Below, piece by piece: positions 16,149 through 24,342 of a stretch of 64,000 nucleotides of DNA. The notes beneath the pieces were generated by a model that was not told where the DNA came from, searched no databases, and saw only the letters and a list, made by a program, of their open reading frames with translations. The DNA lies in NCBI GenBank assembly GCA_036490715.1, contig DASXDL010000041.1, forward strand, positions 1 through 64,000. Direction: 5' to 3'. This DNA is from FEN-1191 sp036490715. GTDB taxonomy: Bacteria; Pseudomonadota; Gammaproteobacteria; Steroidobacterales; Steroidobacteraceae. Position 1 is the stretch's first letter, and each line of letters starts with the position of its first letter. The translations under genes and the position numbers were made by a program.

Positions 16149-16283
16149 ATGAAACGCACGTATCAGCCGAGCAAGGTGCGGCGCGCTCGCACGCACGGTT
16201 TTCGAGCCCGCATGGCCACCAAGGCCGGCCGCCGGGTCTTGAGCCGACGACGCGCCAAGGGCCGCAAGCGCCTGACGCCGTGA
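16149..16283 (+). CDS. rpmH: 50S ribosomal protein L34
   Basis: A 44-residue, highly basic ribosomal protein starting MKRTYQPSKVRRARTHGFRA and ending with GRKRLTP, the standard L34 sequence. The ATG at 16149 is set by the conserved MKRTYQPS start. It heads the conserved rpmH-rnpA-yidD-yidC-mnmE series. Confidence 0.99.
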   Translation: MKRTYQPSKVRRARTHGFRARMATKAGRRVLSRRRAKGRKRLTP

Positions 16284-16304
16284 GATGACGTGGCCGCTGC
16301 GGTG

Positions 16305-16703
16305 ATGACAGCCGCGCCCCCGCGATCCGCCGCAACTGCCGGCTTCGGGCTTTCTCGAACGCGCCGGCTGCGCCGGCCGATCGAGTTCCAGAGCGCGTAC
16401 GCCACCGGTCGGCGGATGGGCAACGAGTTCTTCACCGTCAACGTCAAGCCCAACGAGCGCGACGGTGCGCGCCTTGGCATGTCGGTCGCGGCACGAATCC
16501 TGCGCCGCGCGGTCGATCGTAATCGACTGCGACGACTGATCCGCGAGAGCTTCCGCCACCATCAGAGCGCGCTGCCCCGCGTCGACATCGTGGTCGGGCT
16601 GCGTCCCGGGGTGAAGACGGCGGACAATCAGCGGCTGCGTGTGGCGTTGCAACAGCTGTGGCACAGGATTTCGGCACCATGCACCAGTTCCTCTGCATCC
16701 TGA
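16305..16703 (+). CDS. rnpA: Ribonuclease P protein component
   Basis: The protein subunit (about 132 aa) of RNase P, which assists the RNA in trimming pre-tRNA 5' ends. The signature RNRLRRLIRESFRHHQ lies in the middle, preceded by GARLGMSVAARILRRAV. The start is uncertain: ATG at 16305 is used, with GTG at 16290 an alternative, and neither has a strong ribosome site. The 3' end overlaps yidD by 25 bases. Confidence 0.95.
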   Translation: MTAAPPRSAATAGFGLSRTRRLRRPIEFQSAYATGRRMGNEFFTVNVKPNERDGARLGMSVAARILRRAVDRNRLRRLIRESFRHHQSALPRVDIVVGLRPGVKTADNQRLRVALQQLWHRISAPCTSSSAS

Positions 16704-16915
16704 TTCGTGGCTATCAGCTGACCATAAGTCCGCTGCTCGGGCCGCGCTGCCGCTTTTATCCGTCGTGCTCGCACTACGCCATCGAGGCGTTGCAGCGCCA
16801 CGGCAGCGTGCGCGGAAGCTGGCTGGCACTGCGCCGCGTGGCGCGCTGTCATCCGTTCGATGGCGGCGGCTACGACCCGGTGCCAGCTGAGCGCGCAGCA
16901 CGCGCCGCGCCCTGA
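16679..16915 (+). CDS. yidD: Membrane protein insertion efficiency factor YidD
   Basis: A 78-residue protein of the YidD family, with the conserved core ISPLLGPRCRFYPSCSHYAI followed by HPFDGGGYDPVP. It lies at the inner membrane and helps membrane-protein insertion together with YidC. The ATG at 16679 matches the family start; it overlaps the rnpA 3' end. The yidC ATG overlaps its last codon region by zero to a few bases. Confidence 0.95.
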   Translation: MHQFLCILIRGYQLTISPLLGPRCRFYPSCSHYAIEALQRHGSVRGSWLALRRVARCHPFDGGGYDPVPAERAARAAP

Positions 16916-16916
16916 C

Positions 16917-18632
16917 ATGCCAACCACCTTCAATCTGCGCTTTGCGCTGTGGGCGCTGCTGGCGCTGACGCTGTTCCTGAATTATCAGATGTGGTCGCAG
17001 GACTATCCGTCGACACCGCCGCCGGCCAGCGCTGCGGCGGCGCCGCCCAGCACGCCGCTCGACAGCAGCGTGCCGAGCGTGAAATCGCCGGGCGAGGCCG
17101 AGGCGCCGGCGCAGACACCGTCGGTACCGGCAGCCGCGCCGGGCAGCGTGGCCGGCAGCACTGATCAGGCGCGGCCACTGGTGGCCGAGACTCCGCTGGC
17201 TGCCAGCGTGCATGTCATCACCGATGTGCTCAACGTCGAGGTCAGCCTGGCCGGCGGCGAGCTGCGGCGCGTGGATCTGCCGGCCTATCCGCAGCTCAAG
17301 AATCAGCCCGACGTGCCGGTGCGGCTGCTCAATCGCGACAGCGCCGATTCGCTGTTCGTGCTGCAAAGCGGTCTGGCCCCGCTGGATGATGAAAACGCGC
17401 CCACCCACCAGGCGCTCTATCACGCCGAGGCCAGCGAGCTGCACCTGGCCCCGGGTCAGAACGAGATCAAGCTGCCGCTGAGCTGGAGCGACGGCCACGG
17501 CATCACGGTCACCAAGACACTGACGTTCCGGCGCGGCAAATACCAGATCGGCCTGGACTACCAGATTCAGAACAGCACCGCTGCGCCCTGGAGCTTTGCC
17601 GCCTACGCACAGATCCTGCGTTACAACGCGCCGGTGGAGCGCTCGTACTTTCATCCGGACAGCTATGCGTTCAAGGGGCCGTCGTACTTCGACGGTATCA
17701 AGTACCAGAAGCTCGATATGCAGAAGCACCCGAGCCTGGATCAGTTGATCAGCAACGGCTGGCTGGCCGCGCAGCAGCACGATTTCGTCGCCGCGATCGT
17801 GCCGCCGGCCGATGTCGCCTATCGCTACCAGCTGCAGACCCGCGGCAACGAGTTTCTGCTCAAGGCGCAGGGTCCGACCCAGGTGGTGCCCCCGGGCGGC
17901 AGTGTCAGCACCCACGACACGCTATTCGTCGGTCCGAAGGTGCAGAGCGAGCTCGACGCCGCGCAGCCGCATCTGGATCTGGTGGCTGACTACGGCTCGC
18001 TGCGCATCATCGCCACACCGCTGTTCTGGCTGCTCGATCACGTGCATTCGCTGGTGCGCAACTGGGGCTTCGCGATCATCATCGTGACCATGCTGCTGAA
18101 GCTGCTGTTCTACCCGCTGGCCGAGGCCAGCGGCCGGTCGATGGCGAAGATGAAGGCGCTGTCGCCGCGTCTGACGCAGCTGCGCGAGACCTACAAGGAT
18201 GATCGCGAAAAGCTCAATCGGGCGATGATGGAGCTGTACAAGCGCGAGTCGGTCAATCCGCTGGCCGGATGCCTGCCGATGCTGATTCAGATTCCGGTGT
18301 TCCTGGCGTTTTACTGGGTGCTGCGCGACAGCGTCGAACTGCGCCAGGCGCCGTTCATCCTCTGGATCGACGACCTGTCGGCCCGCGACCCGCTATACGT
18401 GCTGCCCGCCATCATGGCGGCGGCCATGTTCGTGCAGTACAAGATCAACCCGCAGGTCGGCGATCCGATGCAGCAGCGCGTGTTCATGCTGATGCCGCTG
18501 GCGATGTCGGTCACGTTTGCATTCTTCCCGGCCGGGCTGGTGCTCTACTGGGTCACCAATACCGTCCTGTCGATCCTGCAGCAGTGGAACATCAACCGGC
18601 GCATCGAGGCAGCCACCCGGGCGCGACGCTGA
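16917..18632 (+). CDS. yidC: Membrane protein insertase YidC
   Basis: The 571-residue YidC insertase places proteins into the inner membrane alone or with SecYEG. It begins with a signal-anchor helix (FALWALLALTLFLNYQMW). A large periplasmic domain (about 50-370) follows, including the block YNAPVERSYFHPDSYAFKGP. The conserved C-terminal helices include GFAIIIVTMLLKLLFYPLAE and CLPMLIQIPVFLAFYWVLRD. The linker after the first helix is rich in Ala, Pro and Ser. The ATG at 16917 starts one base after the yidD stop. Confidence 0.98.
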   Translation: MPTTFNLRFALWALLALTLFLNYQMWSQDYPSTPPPASAAAAPPSTPLDSSVPSVKSPGEAEAPAQTPSVPAAAPGSVAGSTDQARPLVAETPLAASVHVITDVLNVEVSLAGGELRRVDLPAYPQLKNQPDVPVRLLNRDSADSLFVLQSGLAPLDDENAPTHQALYHAEASELHLAPGQNEIKLPLSWSDGHGITVTKTLTFRRGKYQIGLDYQIQNSTAAPWSFAAYAQILRYNAPVERSYFHPDSYAFKGPSYFDGIKYQKLDMQKHPSLDQLISNGWLAAQQHDFVAAIVPPADVAYRYQLQTRGNEFLLKAQGPTQVVPPGGSVSTHDTLFVGPKVQSELDAAQPHLDLVADYGSLRIIATPLFWLLDHVHSLVRNWGFAIIIVTMLLKLLFYPLAEASGRSMAKMKALSPRLTQLRETYKDDREKLNRAMMELYKRESVNPLAGCLPMLIQIPVFLAFYWVLRDSVELRQAPFILWIDDLSARDPLYVLPAIMAAAMFVQYKINPQVGDPMQQRVFMLMPLAMSVTFAFFPAGLVLYWVTNTVLSILQQWNINRRIEAATRARR

Positions 18633-19996
18633 CCGACACCATCGTCGCGGCGGCGACGCCCGCGGGCCGCGGCGGCGTAGCGATGGTGCGGGTGTCGGGG
18701 CCGGGCACGCCGCAACTGGCGCGCGAGCTGCTCGGGCTGCTGCCCAGTGCGCGCCATGCTACGCGCGCGCAGTTTCGCGCCGCCGACGGCAGCGCGCTCG
18801 ATCATGGTCTGGCGCTGTACTTTCCGGCGCCGCATTCCTACACCGGCGAAGCAGTGCTCGAGCTGCACGGCCACGGCGGTCCGGTGCTGGTCGAGGCCCT
18901 GATCCGGCGTGTGCTGCAGCTTGGGGCGCGGCGCGCAGGCCCCGGCGAATTCACCCAGCGCGCCTACCTCAACGGCAAGCTCGATCTGGCGCAGGCCGAA
19001 GCGGTCGCCGATCTGATCAATGCGGCCTCCGAGGCCGCCGCGCGCGCCGCGCTGCGCTCGCTCGAGGGCGAGTTCTCGCGCCGCGTGCGTGCACTCGCGC
19101 AGACGCTCGCCGAGCTGCGCGCGTTGGTCGAGGCCGGCATTGATTTCGCCGACGAGCAGATCGATGTGCTGTCCGACCGTTCGCTGCAGGCGCGGCTCGA
19201 GGCCGCCACGACCGAGCTGACGGCGCTGCGCGATGCCGGCCGCCAGGGGCGACTGCTGGCCGAGGGCATGAGCGTCGTGATCGCCGGTCGCCCCAACGCC
19301 GGCAAGTCGAGCGTGCTCAACCGGCTCGCAGGCCATGATGCCGCGATCGTGACCGCGCTGCCGGGCACCACCCGCGATCTGCTGCGCGAGCGCATTGTGC
19401 TGGACGGCATGCCGCTGCAGGTGCTCGACACCGCCGGACTGCGCCGCGCCACCGATGCGATCGAGGTCGAGGGCATCCGGCGCGCGCGCGCGGCGATAAG
19501 TTCGGCCGACCGCATCGTGTTCGTGATCGATGCCGCGGCCGATCCGCATGCCCGAGGCTATCTCGACGAGCGCGCGCAGCTGCCCAGCGGTGTGCCGGTC
19601 ACGGTGCTGTTCAACAAGATCGATCTGCTGCCCACTGGCACGGTGCCATCAGTGGCGGCAGAGCAAGCGGCCGGCAGCATCGCGCCCACGGCCTTAAGCG
19701 TGTCGGCTCTGAGCGGTGCCGGCTTTGATGCGCTCGCGTCGCACCTCAAGGCCAGCATGGGATTCGAGCCCGACGGCGCCGGTGCGCTGTCAGCGCGCGC
19801 GCGCCACCTCGATGCGCTCACCGAAGTGCAGCTGCACCTGGGTTCGGCCGCCGATCAGCTGTCAGCCCGCAACGCCCCTGAGCTTGTGGCCGAGGAGCTC
19901 AAGCGCGCGCAGCAGGCGCTCGGAGAAATCGTCGGGCCGCAGACTTCGGAGCAGTTGCTGGCGCAGATCTTCTCGCGTTTCTGCATTGGGAAGTAG
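18629..19996 (+). CDS. mnmE: tRNA modification GTPase MnmE (likely CTG start)
   Basis: MnmE with MnmG makes the cmnm5U modification at tRNA wobble uridine. The N-terminal domain begins TDTIVAAATPAGRGGVA, the inserted G domain has P-loop AGRPNAGKSSVLNRL (about 218-232) and DTAGLR, and the C-terminus is the invariant FCIGK. Homology places the start at the codon just before TDTIV, which is CTG (18629), overlapping the yidC stop as CTGA. From there the protein is 455 residues, equal to the E. coli length. The nearest canonical starts are GTG 18584, inside yidC, and ATG 18682, which would remove conserved residues. Confidence 0.96.
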   Translation: MTDTIVAAATPAGRGGVAMVRVSGPGTPQLARELLGLLPSARHATRAQFRAADGSALDHGLALYFPAPHSYTGEAVLELHGHGGPVLVEALIRRVLQLGARRAGPGEFTQRAYLNGKLDLAQAEAVADLINAASEAAARAALRSLEGEFSRRVRALAQTLAELRALVEAGIDFADEQIDVLSDRSLQARLEAATTELTALRDAGRQGRLLAEGMSVVIAGRPNAGKSSVLNRLAGHDAAIVTALPGTTRDLLRERIVLDGMPLQVLDTAGLRRATDAIEVEGIRRARAAISSADRIVFVIDAAADPHARGYLDERAQLPSGVPVTVLFNKIDLLPTGTVPSVAAEQAAGSIAPTALSVSALSGAGFDALASHLKASMGFEPDGAGALSARARHLDALTEVQLHLGSAADQLSARNAPELVAEELKRAQQALGEIVGPQTSEQLLAQIFSRFCIGK

Positions 19997-20007
19997 AGCA
20001 TCAGCGG

Positions 20008-20364
20008 ATGCGTCCCAATCGCCAAGGGCTGCTGCTCCTGCTCGCTCTGACCAGCATGGGCTGTGTCGGGCTCTCTCCCCACGGCAGTCCCGCCAGCATG
20101 ACGGACGTCGACATTGCCACCTTTAGGGACGGCTTCCGCGCCGGCTGTACCGACGCGGCCATCGGCCACGGCAAGTCGCGCCAGCAAGCCGCTGAGGATT
20201 GCTCTTGTATCCTCGGCACGCTGCAGCGCGTGCTCACACACGAGGAGTGGCAGCGCCTCACCTACGAGGGGCAAAATGGTATGGAGAGCGATGAGCTCGC
20301 GGCGATTGCGTCCCACGTCGAGGCACTTCGATCGTGCCTGGCTCAGGTGCCGTGGAAAACGTAG
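20008..20364 (+). CDS. Small exported protein of unknown function
   Basis: A 118-residue protein that I do not recognise. It has a hydrophobic leader (GLLLLLALTSMGC) in which a Cys might be a lipid-attachment site, although the residues before it are not a strong lipobox. The mature part is small and acidic with three further cysteines (AGCTDA, DCSC and RSCLAQV). The spacing to mnmE is 11 bases, so it may be co-transcribed. It has a coherent amino-acid composition and no shadow gene on the other strand. Confidence 0.65.
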   Translation: MRPNRQGLLLLLALTSMGCVGLSPHGSPASMTDVDIATFRDGFRAGCTDAAIGHGKSRQQAAEDCSCILGTLQRVLTHEEWQRLTYEGQNGMESDELAAIASHVEALRSCLAQVPWKT

Positions 20365-20380
20365 GGACCGGGATTTGTAT

Positions 20381-20399
20381 CATTTACGCCTAGTAAATG
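20381..20399. repeat. Inverted repeat in the gap before mnmG
   Basis: CATTTAC-GCCTA-GTAAATG has perfect 7-bp arms in an unusually AT-rich stretch between the small exported-protein gene and mnmG. It could be an operator or a weak terminator; no T-run follows. Confidence 0.5.
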
Positions 20400-20497
20400 C
20401 TCCAGTTTAGCCAGTGCATCGCCCTTATACGAAACAATGAAGCCCTCCGGGCCGCTATTTGCCTACTCGTCGTCACGGCCCGCACACTGCGCGCCCC

Positions 20498-22393
20498 ATG
20501 CAGTACGCCGATTCTTTTGACGTGATCGTGGTCGGTGGCGGTCACGCCGGCACCGAGGCCGCACTGGCGGCCGCGCGCATGGGCCAGCGCACGCTGCTGC
20601 TGACGCACAGCATCGAGACGCTGGGTGCGATGAGCTGCAACCCGGCCATTGGCGGCATCGGCAAGGGCCATCTGGTGCGCGAGATCGATGCGCTCGGCGG
20701 CGCGATGGCACGCGCGGCCGACCTCGCCGGCATCCAGTTTCGAACCCTCAATGCCAGCAAGGGTGCGGCGGTGCGCGCCACGCGGGCGCAGGCCGACCGT
20801 GCGCTGTACCGGGCTGCGATCCGGCGCATGCTCGAGAACCAGCCGGGGCTGGTGCTGTTTCAGCAGGAGGCCGCCGACCTGGTGATCGACTCGGGCCGCA
20901 TCCGCGGCGTGACCACCGTCACTGGCATCGTGTTCGAGGCACGCAGTGTCGTGCTCACGGTCGGTACGTTTCTGGATGGTCGTATTCACGTTGGCCTGGA
21001 CCACCATGCCGGCGGCCGCGCCGGCGAGCCGCCGAGCCAGCGCCTGGCACGGCGACTGCGTGAGATCGCGCCGCGCGTCGGCCGACTCAAGACCGGCACC
21101 CCGCCGCGCATCGACGGTCGCAGCATCGACTACCGGGCGCTCGAGCTGCAGCCGAGCGACACGCCACTGCCGGTGTTCTCGTTTCTGGGACGCGTCAGTG
21201 AGCACCCGCGCCAGCTGCCCTGTCACATCACCCACACCAACGAGCGCACCCACGCGCTGATCCGCGCCGCCTTCGATCGCTCGCCGATGTACACCGGCGC
21301 CATCGAGGGCGTCGGTCCGCGCTACTGCCCTTCGATCGAGGACAAGGTCAGCCGCTTCGCCGACAAGAGCGCGCACCAGATATTCATCGAGCCTGAAGGG
21401 CTCAACACCCACGAGGTGTATCCGAATGGCATCTCCACCAGCCTGCCGTTCGACGTGCAGCAGCAGCTGGTGCGCAGCATCCAAGGACTGACGCGCGCCC
21501 ACCTGACGCGCCCGGGCTACGCGATCGAGTACGACTTCTTCGATCCGCGCGATCTTCAGGGCTCGCTCGAAACCCGCAGCGTGGCGGGGCTTTATTTCGC
21601 CGGCCAGATCAACGGCACCACCGGCTACGAGGAGGCGGCGGCGCAGGGATTGCTCGCCGGCATCAACGCCGCGCTGGCCTGCCGCGACGCACCGCCGTAC
21701 CTGCCGGCGCGCAGCGAGGCCTACCTCGGGGTGCTGGTGGATGACCTGATCACGCGCGGCACCAGCGAGCCGTATCGCATGTTCACCAGCCGGGCCGAAC
21801 ACCGCCTGCTGCTGCGCGAGGACAACGCGGATGCGCGACTGACGCCGCGCGGACGCGAGCTGGGGCTGGTCGATGACGAACGCTGGACATTGTTTGAGGC
21901 CAAGCAGGCCGGCAGCGCCGCTGGACTGGAGCGCCTCATGGCGCGTCGTTTCCTGCCGGGCCAGATTCCGGACGAGTGGGCCCAGCGCGTGCTCGGCTGC
22001 TCCCCGCCGAGCCGGGACCTGAGCGCTTTTGATCTGCTGCGCCGCCCGCAGGTCGACTACCTGCGGCTACTGGAACTGGATCCGGCCCTGGCACCTGATT
22101 TGCCTTGCGACGAGCGACTGGCGCCGCAGGTGCTGCGTGACCTCGAGGTGCGCACCAAGTACGCCGGCTACATCGAGCGCGCGGCCCAGGAAATCGAGCG
22201 CAATGCCCGGCAGGAGCACCTGCCGATGCCGGCCGACCTGGATTACCGCCGGCTCACCGGACTGTCCCATGAGGTGCGGCAGCAGCTGACCGCGGCGCGA
22301 CCGGCGACCCTCGGCCAGGCCTCGCGTATCCCCGGGGTCACCCCGGCGGCGGTGTCGATTCTGCTGGTGCATCTGCGACGCCATGCCGGCTAA
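20498..22393 (+). CDS. mnmG: tRNA uridine-5-carboxymethylaminomethyl modification enzyme MnmG (GidA)
   Basis: The FAD- and NADH-dependent partner of MnmE (631 aa). The dinucleotide-binding motif VIVVGGGHAGTEAALAAARMG is at 8-28. Further signatures are the block CNPAIGGIGKGHLVREIDALG, RLKTGTPPRID and GQINGTTGYEEAAAQGL. The ATG at 20498 agrees with the family start, and its length is close to E. coli (629). In most gammaproteobacteria rsmG and parAB follow, but here a CBS protein follows. Confidence 0.98.
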   Translation: MQYADSFDVIVVGGGHAGTEAALAAARMGQRTLLLTHSIETLGAMSCNPAIGGIGKGHLVREIDALGGAMARAADLAGIQFRTLNASKGAAVRATRAQADRALYRAAIRRMLENQPGLVLFQQEAADLVIDSGRIRGVTTVTGIVFEARSVVLTVGTFLDGRIHVGLDHHAGGRAGEPPSQRLARRLREIAPRVGRLKTGTPPRIDGRSIDYRALELQPSDTPLPVFSFLGRVSEHPRQLPCHITHTNERTHALIRAAFDRSPMYTGAIEGVGPRYCPSIEDKVSRFADKSAHQIFIEPEGLNTHEVYPNGISTSLPFDVQQQLVRSIQGLTRAHLTRPGYAIEYDFFDPRDLQGSLETRSVAGLYFAGQINGTTGYEEAAAQGLLAGINAALACRDAPPYLPARSEAYLGVLVDDLITRGTSEPYRMFTSRAEHRLLLREDNADARLTPRGRELGLVDDERWTLFEAKQAGSAAGLERLMARRFLPGQIPDEWAQRVLGCSPPSRDLSAFDLLRRPQVDYLRLLELDPALAPDLPCDERLAPQVLRDLEVRTKYAGYIERAAQEIERNARQEHLPMPADLDYRRLTGLSHEVRQQLTAARPATLGQASRIPGVTPAAVSILLVHLRRHAG

Positions 22394-22435
22394 GATCGGC
22401 CCATACTGACTGCCAGGGAAAGGGGGGAGTGAGTC

Positions 22436-22864
22436 ATGACCACTGCCGCGGCGCTGCTCAAGCACAAGGCCGGAGGGATCTTTGGCGTATCGCCGGATGC
22501 CCCAGTGCTCGAGGCGATCCGCCTCATGGCCGAACACAGCGTCGGCGCGCTGCTGGTGATGCAGGGCGAGCAGCTGGTCGGGGTGGTATCCGAGCGCGAT
22601 TACGCCCGCAAGGTCATTCTCAAGGGACGCTCATCCAACGACACGCCGGTGCGCCAGATCATGAGCTCACCGGTGCTGACCGTGCGCCCCGAACAGTCGG
22701 TCAACGACTGCATGCGCATCATGACCGAGAATCGCATCCGCCACCTGCCGGTGACCGAGGGCGCGCAAGTCATCGGCGTGCTGTCGATCGGCGATCTGGT
22801 GCGCGCGGTGCTCGAAGAGCAGCAGCGCACAATCGCCGAGCTCGAGCACTACATTCACAGTTAG
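22436..22864 (+). CDS. CBS-domain pair protein
   Basis: A 142-residue cytoplasmic protein made of two CBS motifs (about 8-60 and 75-132), with GALLVMQGEQLVGVVSERDY and IRHLPVTEGAQVIGVLSIGD. Stand-alone CBS pairs bind adenine nucleotides and often regulate a partner enzyme or channel. A strong GGGGGGAG ribosome site precedes the ATG. It is convergent with trkH (5 bp apart), so a role in potassium or nucleotide sensing is possible but not shown. Confidence 0.9.
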   Translation: MTTAAALLKHKAGGIFGVSPDAPVLEAIRLMAEHSVGALLVMQGEQLVGVVSERDYARKVILKGRSSNDTPVRQIMSSPVLTVRPEQSVNDCMRIMTENRIRHLPVTEGAQVIGVLSIGDLVRAVLEEQQRTIAELEHYIHS

Positions 22865-22869
22865 AGCCG

Positions 22870-24330
22870 CTATTTGCGCCAGAATGTCGGTGTGAACAGC
22901 ACCGCGAACGTGATGATCTCGACCCGGCCCAGGAACATGGCCGCGATGCACACCCAGCACTGAAAATCGCTCAGCGCCGCGTAGCTGCTGCCCGGTCCGA
23001 CCACGTTCAGCCCCGGCCCGACGTTGTTGATGCAGGCGACGATGGCTGAAAACGACGAGATGAAATCCAGGCCCGATATCAGCAGTGCGAACACCAGCAC
23101 CACGATCGTGATGAAGTACAAAAATATGAACGCCAGCGCCGCATACACCACGCCGTCGGGCACCGCCTGGCCGGAGATCTTCAGCGGTGCGACCGATTGC
23201 GGATGCACCAGCGTGAACATCTCGCGCAGCGACTGCTTCATCAGGATCAGTGAACGGAACATCTTGATGCCGCCACCGGTCGAGCCGGTGGTGGCGCACA
23301 GGCAGCTCAGGAACAGCATCCACATCGGCGCGAACACCGGCCAGCTGCCGTAGTCGGTGGTCGTAAGCCCGCTGGTGGTGGCCAGCGAGATGACGTTGAA
23401 GGCGGCATAGCGCAGCGACTGCAGCGGGGTCGGATAGACGGCGTTGATCCCAAGAAAGGCGGCAATGCCGACGACGCTAGCCAGAATCAGCAGCAGCATC
23501 CAGCGCACCTCCGGATCGCGCCGGTAGGCCTTGGCATCGCCCTTGCGCAGCGCGGTGAAGTGCGTGGCGAAGTTCATGGCGGCGATCAGCATGAAGATCA
23601 TCAGCACCAGTTCGATCAGCGGCGAATCGAAGTAGCCGATACTGGCATCGTGGGTCGAGAAGGCGCCCAGCGACAACGCCGAGAAGGCGTGGCAGATCGC
23701 GTCGAACGCCGACATGCCGGCCAGCCACAGTGCCAGCGCGCAGGCCATCGTCATGCCGGCGTACACGACCCACAGCGTGCGTGCGGCTTCGGTGATGCGC
23801 GGCGCGAGCTTGGCATCCTTGACCGGGCCGGGCGCGCCCGAGCGATACAACTGCATGCCGCCCACGCCCAGCAGCGGCAACACCGCCACCGCCAGCACGA
23901 TGATGCCCATGCCGCCGAGCCAGCTGAGCGCGTGGCGCCACAGGTTGACGCTGTACGGCAGCTTGTCCAGGCCGCGTAGCACGGTCGCGCCGGTGGTCGA
24001 CAGCCCCGACATGGCTTCGAAATAGGCGCGCGTGAACGATAGCCCCGGCAGATCCACCAGCAGCGGGATCGCGGCGACCGCGGCCAGCGTCAGACAGCTG
24101 AGCGTCACCAGCAGGTAGGCGTCGCGCGATTTCAGGTCGTAGCGATACTGCTGCGTGGCCAGACGCAGCAGCAGGCCGCCCAGCGCCGCCAGCCCGGCCC
24201 CGGCCGCGAAACCCCGCAGCGCCGTGAGCTCGCCGTACAGCAGCGCGGTCAGGATCGGCAGCAGGAAGAACAGCGCGAACCAGGTCAGCAGCGAGCCGAC
24301 GATGCTCAACACCCCAAGCACCGAGCGCAT
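22870..24330 (-). CDS. trkH: Trk-type potassium transporter membrane subunit TrkH
   Basis: A 486-residue multi-spanning potassium channel-like subunit of the low-affinity Trk uptake system. It has repeated pore segments, including SGLSTTGATVLRGLDKLP, LGAFSTHDASIGYFDSP, SLATTSGLTTTDYGSWP and ACINNVGPGLNVVGPGS, whose glycines line the selectivity filter. It lies 12 bases downstream of trkA on the same strand, a natural gate/channel pair. The final TFWRK tail is normal. Confidence 0.97.
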   Translation of the reverse strand: MRSVLGVLSIVGSLLTWFALFFLLPILTALLYGELTALRGFAAGAGLAALGGLLLRLATQQYRYDLKSRDAYLLVTLSCLTLAAVAAIPLLVDLPGLSFTRAYFEAMSGLSTTGATVLRGLDKLPYSVNLWRHALSWLGGMGIIVLAVAVLPLLGVGGMQLYRSGAPGPVKDAKLAPRITEAARTLWVVYAGMTMACALALWLAGMSAFDAICHAFSALSLGAFSTHDASIGYFDSPLIELVLMIFMLIAAMNFATHFTALRKGDAKAYRRDPEVRWMLLLILASVVGIAAFLGINAVYPTPLQSLRYAAFNVISLATTSGLTTTDYGSWPVFAPMWMLFLSCLCATTGSTGGGIKMFRSLILMKQSLREMFTLVHPQSVAPLKISGQAVPDGVVYAALAFIFLYFITIVVLVFALLISGLDFISSFSAIVACINNVGPGLNVVGPGSSYAALSDFQCWVCIAAMFLGRVEIITFAVLFTPTFWRK

Positions 24331-24342
24331 CCTGCGGTTTCC

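Noticed and set aside
16005..17915. Very long upstream extension of the dnaA reading frame (a 1084-codon open frame)
   Set aside because: It runs antisense through rpmH, rnpA, yidD and yidC; DnaA homology starts at 16004 and has a ribosome site.
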